64,000 nt of DNA from NCBI RefSeq assembly GCF_030499515.1, contig NZ_JASTWJ010000001.1, forward strand, positions 5,746,001-5,810,000, in the 5' to 3' direction. This document shows, piece by piece, positions 17,318-24,660 of the stretch. Every line of letters starts with the position of its first letter. Positions within the stretch are counted from its first letter, which is position 1. This DNA comes from Streptomyces sp. DT2A-34 (GTDB taxonomy: Bacteria > Actinomycetota > Actinomycetes > Streptomycetales > Streptomycetaceae). Position numbers and translations under genes: made by a program. The notes beneath the pieces are model-generated. The model searched no databases. It was not told where the DNA came from and saw nothing but the letters and a program-made list of their open reading frames with translations.

Positions 17318-17611
17318 ATGGCTGCGGCTACGTTCCAGGCCAGCGTGCGCGACAAGGGGCAGCTGACGCTGCCCGCAGGCGTACGCGAGGCGCTGGGGGT
17401 CTCCCCAGGTGACGAGCTTGAGTTCGAGATCAACGACGCCGGAGTCGTCGAGGTTCACGGGCTGAGGAAGATCCGCACCGATCAGGCATGGTTCTGGGCG
17501 GAGCGGTGGCAGGCGGGTGAGCGCGAGGCCAGCGAGGACATCGCGGCTGGGCGCACAACCCGTCACGAGGACGTGGACGGCATGTTCGCGCACCTCGACA
17601 AGGAGAGCTGA
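17318..17611 (+). CDS. AbrB/MazE-type antitoxin
   Basis: About 97 residues. The first 50 are an AbrB/SpoVT swapped-hairpin DNA-binding domain: ASVRDKGQLTLPAGVREALG and SPGDELEFEINDAG. The acidic C-terminal half (AWFWAERWQAGEREASEDIA) would wrap the toxin. The ATG at 17318 has GGGAGG 7 bp upstream and is preferred over the ATG at 17291. It is followed after 23 bp by the toxin gene and is expected to autorepress the pair. Confidence 0.85.
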   Translation: MAAATFQASVRDKGQLTLPAGVREALGVSPGDELEFEINDAGVVEVHGLRKIRTDQAWFWAERWQAGEREASEDIAAGRTTRHEDVDGMFAHLDKES

Positions 17612-17634
17612 CCCCGACCCGCCTGGAGGCCCTA

Positions 17635-17952
17635 TTGCCGACTTTCGCGACGACTGCCCGCTTCGACCGCGATTTCAAGAAGCTCCTTCCGCAGGAGCGA
17701 GAGCGGTTCGAGGACACCGTCCGGAAGAAGTTCGTACCGGATGTTGCGACTGGGCAGTTTCGGCCCGGCCTCCGGGTCAAGCCGGTCCAGGGAGTCAGGC
17801 TCCCTGACGGCGAGCGTCCCATCATGGAAATGACTTGGGCGCCTGACGGGCGCGCCACCTGGCAGTACGGAGATGAACTCCGCGAAGGTGAGCCGCACGT
17901 TATCTGGCGCCGGGTTGGTGGACACGAGATCTTCGATCCCGGTCCCGCCTGA
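17635..17952 (+). CDS. RelE/ParE-type toxin
   Basis: 105 residues from a TTG start placed by a GGAGG site at about 17624. The opening ATTARFDRDFKKLLPQERER is the usual alpha-helical entry of the RelE/ParE superfamily, and the protein closes with strands around VKPVQGVRLPDGERPIMEMT and a basic tail. Whether it cleaves mRNA or blocks gyrase is not decidable from sequence. A terminator follows 8 bp after the stop, so the antitoxin and toxin form a closed two-gene operon. Confidence 0.82.
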   Translation: MPTFATTARFDRDFKKLLPQERERFEDTVRKKFVPDVATGQFRPGLRVKPVQGVRLPDGERPIMEMTWAPDGRATWQYGDELREGEPHVIWRRVGGHEIFDPGPA

Positions 17953-17960
17953 GGGAGCGA

Positions 17961-17994
17961 GAGCGGCCCACCTGATACACGTGGTGGGCCGCTC
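17961..17994 (+). terminator. Terminator of the toxin-antitoxin operon
   Basis: A 12-bp stem (GAGCGGCCCACC with GGTGGGCCGCTC) with a 10-nt loop, followed by TTGTGT. Confidence 0.85.
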
Positions 17995-18044
17995 TTGTGT
18001 CGCCCTGCTGGGGTCGTGCTGCCGAAAGTCATGGCGGGGCTTTC

Positions 18045-18450
18045 ACCGGCTGGAACGGAGAACCGATCCACCTCGCCCGCGTCACCAGGCGGTTCATCGA
18101 GCTGTGCGAGGAGATCGCCTCCCGCCGGTCCTGCTTCACGACCTGCGCGACGTCGCGGCAACGCTGGCCTATGCGGCCGAGTGTTCGCCATCCCTCGATC
18201 ACATCACGGCCGACACGTATGTGAGCCTGCGCCCAGGCGGACTTGGCGATCACCGAGGCCGCAGGCCGGCTCGTACCGCCCCCGGGCCACTTCCGAGAAC
18301 ACCGCTCCTGAAGCGGAGGTCGAAACCCACAGCACGGAGATGCTCGACCCGGAGTTCGTTTCGGATGCTGATCCGTTGGGAGATTCTCGGGAGATCAACT
18401 CCCCGTCCGCTCACGCAAACGGCCCCGGACGAGGAGTCCGAGGCCGAGTA
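18045..18450 (+). pseudogene. Tyrosine integrase relic 2
   Basis: Pieces in different frames: FTGWNGEPIHLARVTRRFIE with LCEEIAS, then LLHDLRDVAATLAYAA with the damaged RH box, then DHITADTYVSLRPGG with the catalytic Tyr. The 3' end and the following 90 bp (arm motif TCCGCTCACGCA at 18406-18417, then the GGCCCCGGACGAG segment) are close copies of the sequence before att1. It is more decayed than relic 1. Confidence 0.75.
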
Positions 18451-18497
18451 GGAGCCCTCCCTGGGGAAGAAACCCCAGGTCAGAGCGGTAATGCGTT

Positions 18498-18540
18498 GTG
18501 CCCCCGGCAGGATTCGAACCTGCGACACCCGCTTTAGGAG
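18498..18540 (-). other. att2: 3' half of tRNA-Arg(CCT)
   Basis: Identical over 43 bp to att1. To its right the sequence (TTTTCTCTGATCAAGG) differs from the right flanks of att1 and att3, so the right half-site was replaced or deleted. Confidence 0.85.
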
Positions 18541-18639
18541 TTTTCTCTGATCAAGGTCGTGACCTGGGGAATCTCCGCCATGACCGCGTTTGACCTGGAG
18601 AAACATGTCTCGGTGGTTTTTGCAGGTTCCCAGGGTTTC

Positions 18640-18905
18640 CCGGCCTCATGTGTGCTGAATCCGTTCCGGGCCGACTGCAGGGGGGCGAACTCGTGCCACA
18701 GGTCGCGGGCGCGCGCGGCGTGGCCAGGGGGAGGCACAAGACGCGGAGGAGTACGCGCCCGTGTGGTGGATCATCACCCGTTCACGGGGCCCCAGTTGCC
18801 GTGCTGGTCGCGGTTGTGGGTGTGCCAGGATCCGTGTTCGACAACGCCAAGTCGTGCGTTCTTGAGAACGGACAGGAACTTGTCCGCGGACAAAAAGGTG
18901 GCCAC
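18640..18905 (-). pseudogene. N-acetylmuramoyl-L-alanine amidase (PGRP type) fragment
   Basis: From a GTG at 18905 the reading gives VATFLSADKFLSVLKNARLG and VVEHGSWHTHNRDQHGNWGP, the start of streptomycete peptidoglycan amidases. The frame is then lost by one base at about 18775; VMIHHTG, carrying the zinc-ligand His, continues in the next frame. No recognisable catalytic C-terminal part follows. Such amidases are common at Streptomyces element ends and phage-like loci. Confidence 0.65.
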
Positions 18906-19208
18906 CTTCGCTTCACCCTTCACCCTGTGCGTCAGGGGCGGTCGGCCGTGCCCGGGGGCGCCGGACCGGTCCCTCGAGGACGAAGGGCACTTCGCTGCCG
19001 GCGGAGAGCCGTCCTGACAGCGGCCGGAGTCGAACGGCTCCCTGCGGCTCACCCACCTCGTCGGATCTGCTGCCAAGAGGGCCAAAAACAGGAGATGGCA
19101 GGACGAAGGTCCACAAGGCCGAGTACGTTCGACTTGGCCCGCTGGCTGCCGGACGGCATCGGGGTTACGCCGGCCGTCTCTCGCCCTCGCGACAGGAGTC
19201 GTTGCCCC
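18906..19208. other. Gap upstream of the DUF4041 gene
   Basis: About 300 bp with an open + strand frame continuing into the next gene, but the predicted residues are Arg/Gly/Pro-rich and look non-coding. No promoter was found by eye. A short ACAGGAG at 19190-19197 is the likely ribosome site of the gene starting at 19209. Confidence 0.4.
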
Positions 19209-20807
19209 ATGACCTACCGGTTCAACCCGCCGCCCACCTGGCCCGCCCCGCCGGAGGGGTGGAGCCCGCCACCGGGCTGGGAACCGGATCCCGCATGGCC
19301 CACACCCCCAGGCTGGCAGATCTGGATCCCGGAAGGGGCCGTGCCGCAGCCGAGCGCACCCGTTCCTCAGCAGTCCCCCTACGGTCCCCAGGCGACGGTC
19401 CCGGCCACAGGTGGGGGTCTGTTCGGCCGGCGCCGTAAGCAAGCGGAGTCCGAGGCGGCGCGTCTGGCGGGCGAGCTGGCGCTGATGGAAACACAGGTAC
19501 GCGGACTACAGGAAGACAACCGTCAGCTGACGGAGCAATTGAGTCGTCTCATCGGAGCCGACAGCGCTCAGATAGCCGCCGAGCAGCAGCGACTGCGCCG
19601 CGCGCATGAGGAGAAGCTCCAAGAGATCGGACGGATCGACGCTCTCCTCGACGAGAAGATAGAGCACGCCGCCGAGAGCGCCGCGCAGTCCCTGGTTGAC
19701 GTGCGCCGCCAAGCCGACGACATGGCTCGCCAGACGGCGGAGGCCGAACAGCGCCTCACGGCCGCGCGCCGGGATCTGGTGCTCACCGATGAGACGCGGA
19801 TGCTGCAAGAGGCCGGCATTTACGAGTACCGCCATCCGCTCGCCGACGCGCTCGCCTACAAGGACCGGCTCGACAGTCTCAAGGCCCGCTACAAGCAGTT
19901 GGCGAGGGACGATCGGGCAGTGCTCGGGAACCAGTACTGGATGGTGGACGGCTCAGCTGCCAAGGGCCGCAAGATGGTGCGTGACTTCTCCAAGCTGATG
20001 CTGCGCGCGTACAACGCCGAGGCGGACAACGCAGTGCGCGGCATGAAGCCGCACCGGCTCGACTCGCTGATCGACCGGCTCGGCAAGACGCGGGAGTCGA
20101 TCGCCCGGCTCGGCGCCACCATGCAGATCCGCATCGGCGATGACTACCACCAGCTGCGGGTCCAGGAGTTGGAGCTAACGGCGGACTACCTGGTGAGGAA
20201 GGAGACCGAGCGGGAGGAGCAGCGAGAGCTACGAGCCCAGCAGCGCGAGGAGGAGCGCCTGCAGCGCGAGATCGAGCGCGAGCGGCAGCGGCTGGAGAAG
20301 GAACGCAGCCACTACGAGGGCGCCCTGCGCCGCCTGCGCTCCGGCACCGGCGATGAGGCCGCCATCGCCGAACTTGAAGGAAAACTCGCCGAGTTGGGCG
20401 CCGAACTGGAGACGGTCGAGGCCCGCGAGGCCAACATCCGGGCCGGATACGTCTACGTCATCTCCAACGTCGGAGCGTTCGGCGAACGCATGGTCAAGAT
20501 CGGTATGACCCGGCGCCTCGATCCCATGGACCGCGTCATCGAACTCGGGGACGCGTCCGTCCCCTTCCGCTTCGACGTACACGCCCTGATCTTCAGTGAG
20601 GACGCCGTCGACCTGGAACGCCGCCTGCACCAGGAGTTCGAGTCCCGCCGCGTCAACCGGGTAAACCTACGCCGGGAGTTCTTCTACGTCACACCGGCAG
20701 ACGTACGCGCCGCCCTGCAGCGGCTCGCCGGACAGCACCTCCTGGAGTTCCAGGACACGCCCGAGGCTCCTGAATGGAGGGCCAGCCAGACCGCTGCCGG
20801 GCGGTGA
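19209..20807 (+). CDS. DUF4041 coiled-coil protein with C-terminal GIY-YIG (T5orf172/MUG113) domain
   Basis: 532 residues. The first 75 are Pro/Trp-rich (PPPTWPAPPEGWSPPPGWEP), as in actinobacterial membrane-proximal or SH3-like tails. Residues about 80-200 are a long coiled coil. DUF4041 follows, including YWMVDGSAAKGRKMVRDFSK and MKPHRLDSLIDRLGKTRESI. A second Glu/Arg coiled coil precedes the GIY-YIG-like nuclease domain at about 415-510: AGYVYVISNVGAFGERMVKI, GMTRRLDPMDRV, then an RREFFYVTPADV ending. The GIY-YIG Tyr, Arg and Glu positions appear present. Similar proteins turn up in phages and defence islands, so a DNA-cleaving defence function is plausible but unproven. It is the sole intact gene between att2 and att3. 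Confidence 0.82.
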   Translation: MTYRFNPPPTWPAPPEGWSPPPGWEPDPAWPTPPGWQIWIPEGAVPQPSAPVPQQSPYGPQATVPATGGGLFGRRRKQAESEAARLAGELALMETQVRGLQEDNRQLTEQLSRLIGADSAQIAAEQQRLRRAHEEKLQEIGRIDALLDEKIEHAAESAAQSLVDVRRQADDMARQTAEAEQRLTAARRDLVLTDETRMLQEAGIYEYRHPLADALAYKDRLDSLKARYKQLARDDRAVLGNQYWMVDGSAAKGRKMVRDFSKLMLRAYNAEADNAVRGMKPHRLDSLIDRLGKTRESIARLGATMQIRIGDDYHQLRVQELELTADYLVRKETEREEQRELRAQQREEERLQREIERERQRLEKERSHYEGALRRLRSGTGDEAAIAELEGKLAELGAELETVEAREANIRAGYVYVISNVGAFGERMVKIGMTRRLDPMDRVIELGDASVPFRFDVHALIFSEDAVDLERRLHQEFESRRVNRVNLRREFFYVTPADVRAALQRLAGQHLLEFQDTPEAPEWRASQTAAGR

Positions 20808-20934
20808 CGGGCTCGACTCAGTCAACCTCGTCGGGTGGTCCAGACGGCAGGCGGCGCCATCCAGACTGATCCAGGTGACCTTGGAGGTACTTCCCGCCGC
20901 AAGGTGAGCGGTCACTTCTCCGGTTGGGGTGATC

Positions 20935-21060
20935 GCGAGCCACACGGACACCTACACCTCGCTGATGCCCCAGTTCGAGCAGGAAGCCGCCGACGCCCCC
21001 GTGGGGTCGGTAGAAAGCCCCGTAACCAGGACGTCGCCTAGCGTTACGTCCCCGCGCACA
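20935..21060 (+). pseudogene. Tyrosine integrase relic 3
   Basis: SHTDTYTSLMPQFEQEAADA contains the catalytic Tyr and the downstream segment of a streptomycete integrase, 70 bp left of att3. Everything upstream of it has decayed beyond recognition. Confidence 0.7.
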
Positions 21061-21064
21061 CGAA

Positions 21065-21100
21065 AACAGCCCCCTCGGAGATCACTCCGAGGGGGCTGTT
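21065..21100. terminator. 16-bp hairpin left of att3
   Basis: AACAGCCCCCTCGGAG pairs perfectly with CTCCGAGGGGGCTGTT around loop ATCA. It is the same hairpin as at 8956-8983 and could terminate transcripts reading across the tRNA gene when the site is intact. Confidence 0.8.
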
Positions 21101-21126
21101 CGAAGCTCCGTGCCTGGTCAGGCGCT

Positions 21127-21169
21127 GTGCCCCCGGCAGGATTCGAACCTGCGACACCCGCTTCAGGAG
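21127..21169 (-). other. att3: 3' half of tRNA-Arg(CCT), one mismatch
   Basis: Same 43-bp core as att1 and att2 except for one change in the anticodon-loop region (CTTCAGGAG instead of CTTTAGGAG on the + strand). The right flank matches that of att1, with the inverted T-arm echo (GGATCCTTGCCGGGG) and the arm motif at 21284-21295. Confidence 0.85.
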
Positions 21170-21344
21170 TGGGATTGGATCCTTGCCGGGGGGTGCCTGG
21201 CGCTGCTAGGTGGTGCTGTTTCCCCTGGTCAGCAGCGCGCAACTGTGTAGTCGACCCCTCGTATGACGCTTCGTGCCGCACAGTCCGCTCACGCATCGCG
21301 CACGCACGAAGCCCGCGTCCTGTAGGCCGGCCGCTCTTTGTCTC

Positions 21345-21569
21345 CTACTGGATGAGGGCATGCAGGACGGGTACGGAAGCCCCGACACTGGTCAGTCCGG
21401 CCAGAACGGCACCAGCGGGCTGAGTCCCGCACAGGACGGTGAGGCCGCCGGTGACTACACCGATGACTACGGATGCCAGGAGGATGAGCGCGGTGCGTAC
21501 GGTCATGAAGGGACTGGGCCCTGCGTGTGGGGGTGGGGGCGAAACTTGAGGGTCCTGAGAGTGCGTCAT
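21345..21569 (-). CDS. Small membrane protein near att3
   Basis: 74 residues from an ATG at 21569: a Pro-rich polar start, then two hydrophobic segments (TALILLASVVIGVVTGGLTV and AVLAGLTSVGASVPVL). It resembles the protein encoded 14122-14382 in size, topology and distance from its att core. No family recognised. Confidence 0.5.
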   Translation of the reverse strand: MTHSQDPQVSPPPPHAGPSPFMTVRTALILLASVVIGVVTGGLTVLCGTQPAGAVLAGLTSVGASVPVLHALIQ

Positions 21570-22280
21570 GCATCCCATGGCAGCAGTGCCTATCCCGTAG
21601 ACCTGCATCGCACGAACGAAGTTGTGATGCCGCCAAAGTTTCGACGGATTTCGGCGCGGTACGGTCTGAGGCCCCCTAGCCTAGGCACCAGACGCAGCTG
21701 GGGGTGGACGGATGAGCGCGCCGAACAAGACCGAATTTACGGTCGGGCTTGACCGGCTAGCTGAGGAGCTACGCCAACTGCGAGCCGAACGTGGGGGCCC
21801 CACGCTCAGCATGATCGTGTCCCGCGCGGCGGCTATGCCGGGCACAAGCTCCTTATCAGTCTCGGCCCTCAGCGAGGCATTCAACGGCAAGCGCCTGCAG
21901 CGGCTGGACACCCTGATGTCTCTGGTGCGCACGTTGCTCTCGTACGACGAGGACGGCAAGCACTGCCTCGTGGCACGCGGAGCTCCCGAGATGAGGGTGT
22001 GGCGCGAACGGTGGCGAGACCTGGACCATATGCGGTCGCAGCGTAGCCGTACAGGTGTGGGTAGCTCGGAGCACGCCCCGGTGCGGGCCGTAAGTCCGCT
22101 GGCGCTCCAGGCGCTTGCGGACGACCTAGAAGGCGGATACGCCGTGGCTCTGACGCCTATCCAGGGCCCTGCAGATGAGTACGACGCATTGGCCTTCTCG
22201 CCCGATAAGCAGTACCTGGCCCTGGGCGGCTGCGACGGGGTCGTATACCTGCAGGATCCCATGGGGAACGCCGTCACTAA

Positions 22281-22419
22281 TACTCCAGCAGGATTTCGCT
22301 GTCTGACCTGGTCTTTCGCCGGTGGCGGGAGTGTAGCGGGACTTCGATCGTGCGGGGGCGGTCTCACGGAGACCGCCCCTCGATCGTGCGACAACGCCGC
22401 AGGAAGTGACAGCGGCGGG
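22281..22419. repeat. Left terminal inverted repeat of the IS701 element
   Basis: 139 bp matching the reverse complement of 23722-23860. It begins TACTCCAGCAGGATTTCGCT and includes the start codon of the transposase gene near its inner edge (GTG at 22406). Confidence 0.9.
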
Positions 22420-23575
22420 GCAGCCTCCAAGGGTGATCACCGAGTATGCCGCCGCGCAGTGGGCCCTCGAACTGGACGATCTCTTCCTGACCATCGGGCA
22501 TCGGTTCGGCCGGGTCGAGCTCCGCCGCCGCATGCGTGACTACGTACGCGGGCTGCTCGCTCCGGTGGCCCGCAAGAACAGCTGGCAGCTGGCCGAACAG
22601 GCTGGCCACCGCACGCCCGACGGCCTGCAGCACCTTCTCGCCGGATCGAAGTGGGAGGCCGATGACATCCGCGACGACCTGCAGGAATACGTCGCCGACA
22701 AGATCGGCGAGGCTGGCGGCGTGCTGATCATCGACGACACCGGGTTCATCAAGAAGGGCACCACCTCAGCCGGGGTCCAGCGCCAGTACTCCGGAACTGC
22801 CGGCCGGACCGAGAACTGCCAGATCGGCGTCTTCGCCGCCTACGCCTCCGCCCACGGCCGGGCTCTGGTCGACCGTGAGCTCTACCTCCCGAAGTCCTGG
22901 ACTGAGGACCGGGAACGCTGCCGCACCGCAAGGGTCCCCGACGAGCGGGAGTTCGCCACCAAAGGCGAACTGGCCAGGCGCATGGTGCTGCGGGCCCTCG
23001 CCTCGCCGCTGCCCATTGCCTGGGTCACTGCGGATTCCGCCTACGGTCAGGACAACCGATTCCGCCGGCTGCTGGAGCAGTCGGGTGTCGGCTACGTATT
23101 GGCCGTCCCCAAGTCCCAGTTCAGCGTGGGCTGTTCACGGATCGAGGGCCTATTCGCGCAGGCCCCGGACGAAGCGTGGGAGAAGATCTCCTGCGGCGAC
23201 GGCGCGAAGGGGCCCCGCGTTTACCACTGGGCAGCGGTGCGGCTGCCGGCCGTCGCCGAGTTCGACTATCAGGGCGAGGTCCCCTACCGGATGCGGTGGG
23301 CACTGGCCCGGCGCAGTATCAGCAAGCCCGAGGAGATCGCCTACTACCTCGCCTACACGCCCCTTCAGGTCACCGTCCAGGAGCTGGTGCGGGTCGCCGG
23401 GGCGCGCTGGGCGATCGAGGAGTGCTTCCAGGCCGCGAAGAACGAATGCGGCCTGGACCAGTACGAGGTCCGCCGTTACACGGGCTGGTATCGGCACATC
23501 ACTTTGGCCATGCTCGCGCACGCTTTCCTGGCCGCCACGGCGCACCAGCCCTGGGAAAGGGGGCGGAACAGGTGA
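22406..23575 (+). CDS. IS701-family DDE transposase
   Basis: 389 residues. Acidic catalytic positions are visible in GGVLIIDDTGFIKKG (first D), AWVTADSAYGQDN (second D) and RWAIEECFQAAKNECGLDQY (E), with the family features FIKKGTTSAGVQRQYSGTAG and NCQIGVFAAYAS. The full length is intact with no internal stop. The GTG at 22406 lies inside the left terminal repeat; an alternative start a few codons later is possible. Confidence 0.92.
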   Translation: MTAAGQPPRVITEYAAAQWALELDDLFLTIGHRFGRVELRRRMRDYVRGLLAPVARKNSWQLAEQAGHRTPDGLQHLLAGSKWEADDIRDDLQEYVADKIGEAGGVLIIDDTGFIKKGTTSAGVQRQYSGTAGRTENCQIGVFAAYASAHGRALVDRELYLPKSWTEDRERCRTARVPDEREFATKGELARRMVLRALASPLPIAWVTADSAYGQDNRFRRLLEQSGVGYVLAVPKSQFSVGCSRIEGLFAQAPDEAWEKISCGDGAKGPRVYHWAAVRLPAVAEFDYQGEVPYRMRWALARRSISKPEEIAYYLAYTPLQVTVQELVRVAGARWAIEECFQAAKNECGLDQYEVRRYTGWYRHITLAMLAHAFLAATAHQPWERGRNR

Positions 23576-23721
23576 TACAACCGGGGCCATCGGGCTCACA
23601 GTGGCGGAGGTTCGGCGACTCCTGGCAGCTTGTCGTGCCCGGCCCCTGCACCTGAGCGGACACCGCGGACGACACCACGCGCTGAGCTGGTCGAACTGGC
23701 GCCGCCGACGCCAAGCAGTCG

Positions 23722-23860
23722 CCCGCCGCTGTCACTTCCTGCGGCGTTGTCGCACGATCGAGGGGCGGTCTCCGTGAGACCGCCCCCGCACGATCGAAGT
23801 CCCGCTACACTCCCGCCACCGGCGAAAGACCAGGTCAGACAGCGAAATCCTGCTGGAGTA
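23722..23860. repeat. Right terminal inverted repeat of the IS701 element
   Basis: Mirror of the left repeat; its outer end is followed directly by the second CTAA. Confidence 0.9.
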
Positions 23861-24660
23861 CTAACCCCCTCGCCGGACACCGAGACATCGTCCGTGACCT
23901 GACCTTCTCGTCCGATGGGCGGCTGCTTGCTTCGTCGGCCGATGATGGAACAGTGTGGCTGTGGGACGTGACTTTCCGCATCCCTGTGGGGGAAGCCTGC
24001 CTGACAGCGAGGGGATCCTCGAGAGTCTGGCGTTTTCCCCCGATGGGGGCCTCCTGGCGGCAGCGGGATACATAGGGCGTGTGTACCTGTGGGACACCGC
24101 CACACGCGAGATGATCAAGACTCTGGATGTGGGACAGGCCCGGGTTGACGGGCTTACGTTTTCCCCCGATAGCTCCCTGCTGGCCGTTGCCGGACACGAC
24201 GGGATAACGCAGCTGTGGTCACCCGCCACATGGGAGGTGACCGGGTGCATAACCGTTGGAAGATGTTGCGATATTGCGTTCGCACCTGACGGCAAGCTGC
24301 TGGCCTCAGCGGGGAGCGATGGATCGGTGCGGTTGTGGGATCCACTTGTCTCGGGAACGGGGAACGCCGTCCGTGATTGTTCGTCTGCTCCGACAAAAGC
24401 CGTGAGCGCCGTGGCCTTCTCGCCGGATGGTCAACTCTTGGCCGGCGCAGCTATGGACGGCACAGTGCGCCTATGGAATCCGGCTGACGGCCAGCCACTT
24501 CCCGGCTCTCTCGATGCTTCCCTCGGCGAGGCGTACGACGTTGCTTTTTCTCCGGATGGTGGCCTCCTCGCAGCGGTCGGTGACGATGACAGCGTCCGTA
24601 TTTGGATCACGCCCGTTCATCGTGCTGGTGGGTGGTAGTTGGGGGCCCCGGAGCCGCCTA

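Larger units (their letters stand above)
22281..23860. mobile_element. IS701-family insertion sequence, 1,580 bp, complete
   Basis: Bounded by 139-bp terminal inverted repeats (22281-22419 and 23722-23860) that appear identical throughout, and by a 4-bp target duplication CTAA (22277-22280 and 23861-23864), which fits the YTAR preference of IS701 elements. Each repeat contains its own inner palindrome (GGGGCGGTCTC with GAGACCGCCCC). The element encodes one transposase and looks recent and potentially active. Confidence 0.93.
21712..24638 (+). pseudogene. XRE-type HTH/WD40 protein gene split by an IS701 element and a frameshift
   Basis: Residues 1-70 are a helix-turn-helix (LDRLAEELRQLRAERGGPTL to NGKRLQRLDTL), as in actinobacterial HTH-WD40/nSTAND proteins. 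A linker and the first WD40 blade (YDALAFSPDKQYLALGGCDG) follow, broken by the IS at 22281. Removing the IS and one 4-bp target copy restores the frame exactly as AVTNPLAGHRDIVRDLTFSS. A second break lies near 23986-23990 in a run of five G. Beyond it five further blades run in another frame (LESLAFSPDGGLLAAAGYIG to YDVAFSPDGGLLAAVGDDDS). The central NTPase of nSTAND proteins is absent. Confidence 0.82.

Noticed and set aside
18648..19208. Extending the DUF4041 protein upstream by 187 codons
   Set aside because: The upstream residues are compositionally non-coding and overlap the antisense amidase fragment; a ribosome site precedes the ATG at 19209.
13868..21169. The three tRNA-like segments as functional tRNA-Arg genes
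   Set aside because: None has the 5' acceptor strand, D-arm or 5' anticodon stem; only the 3' half is present.
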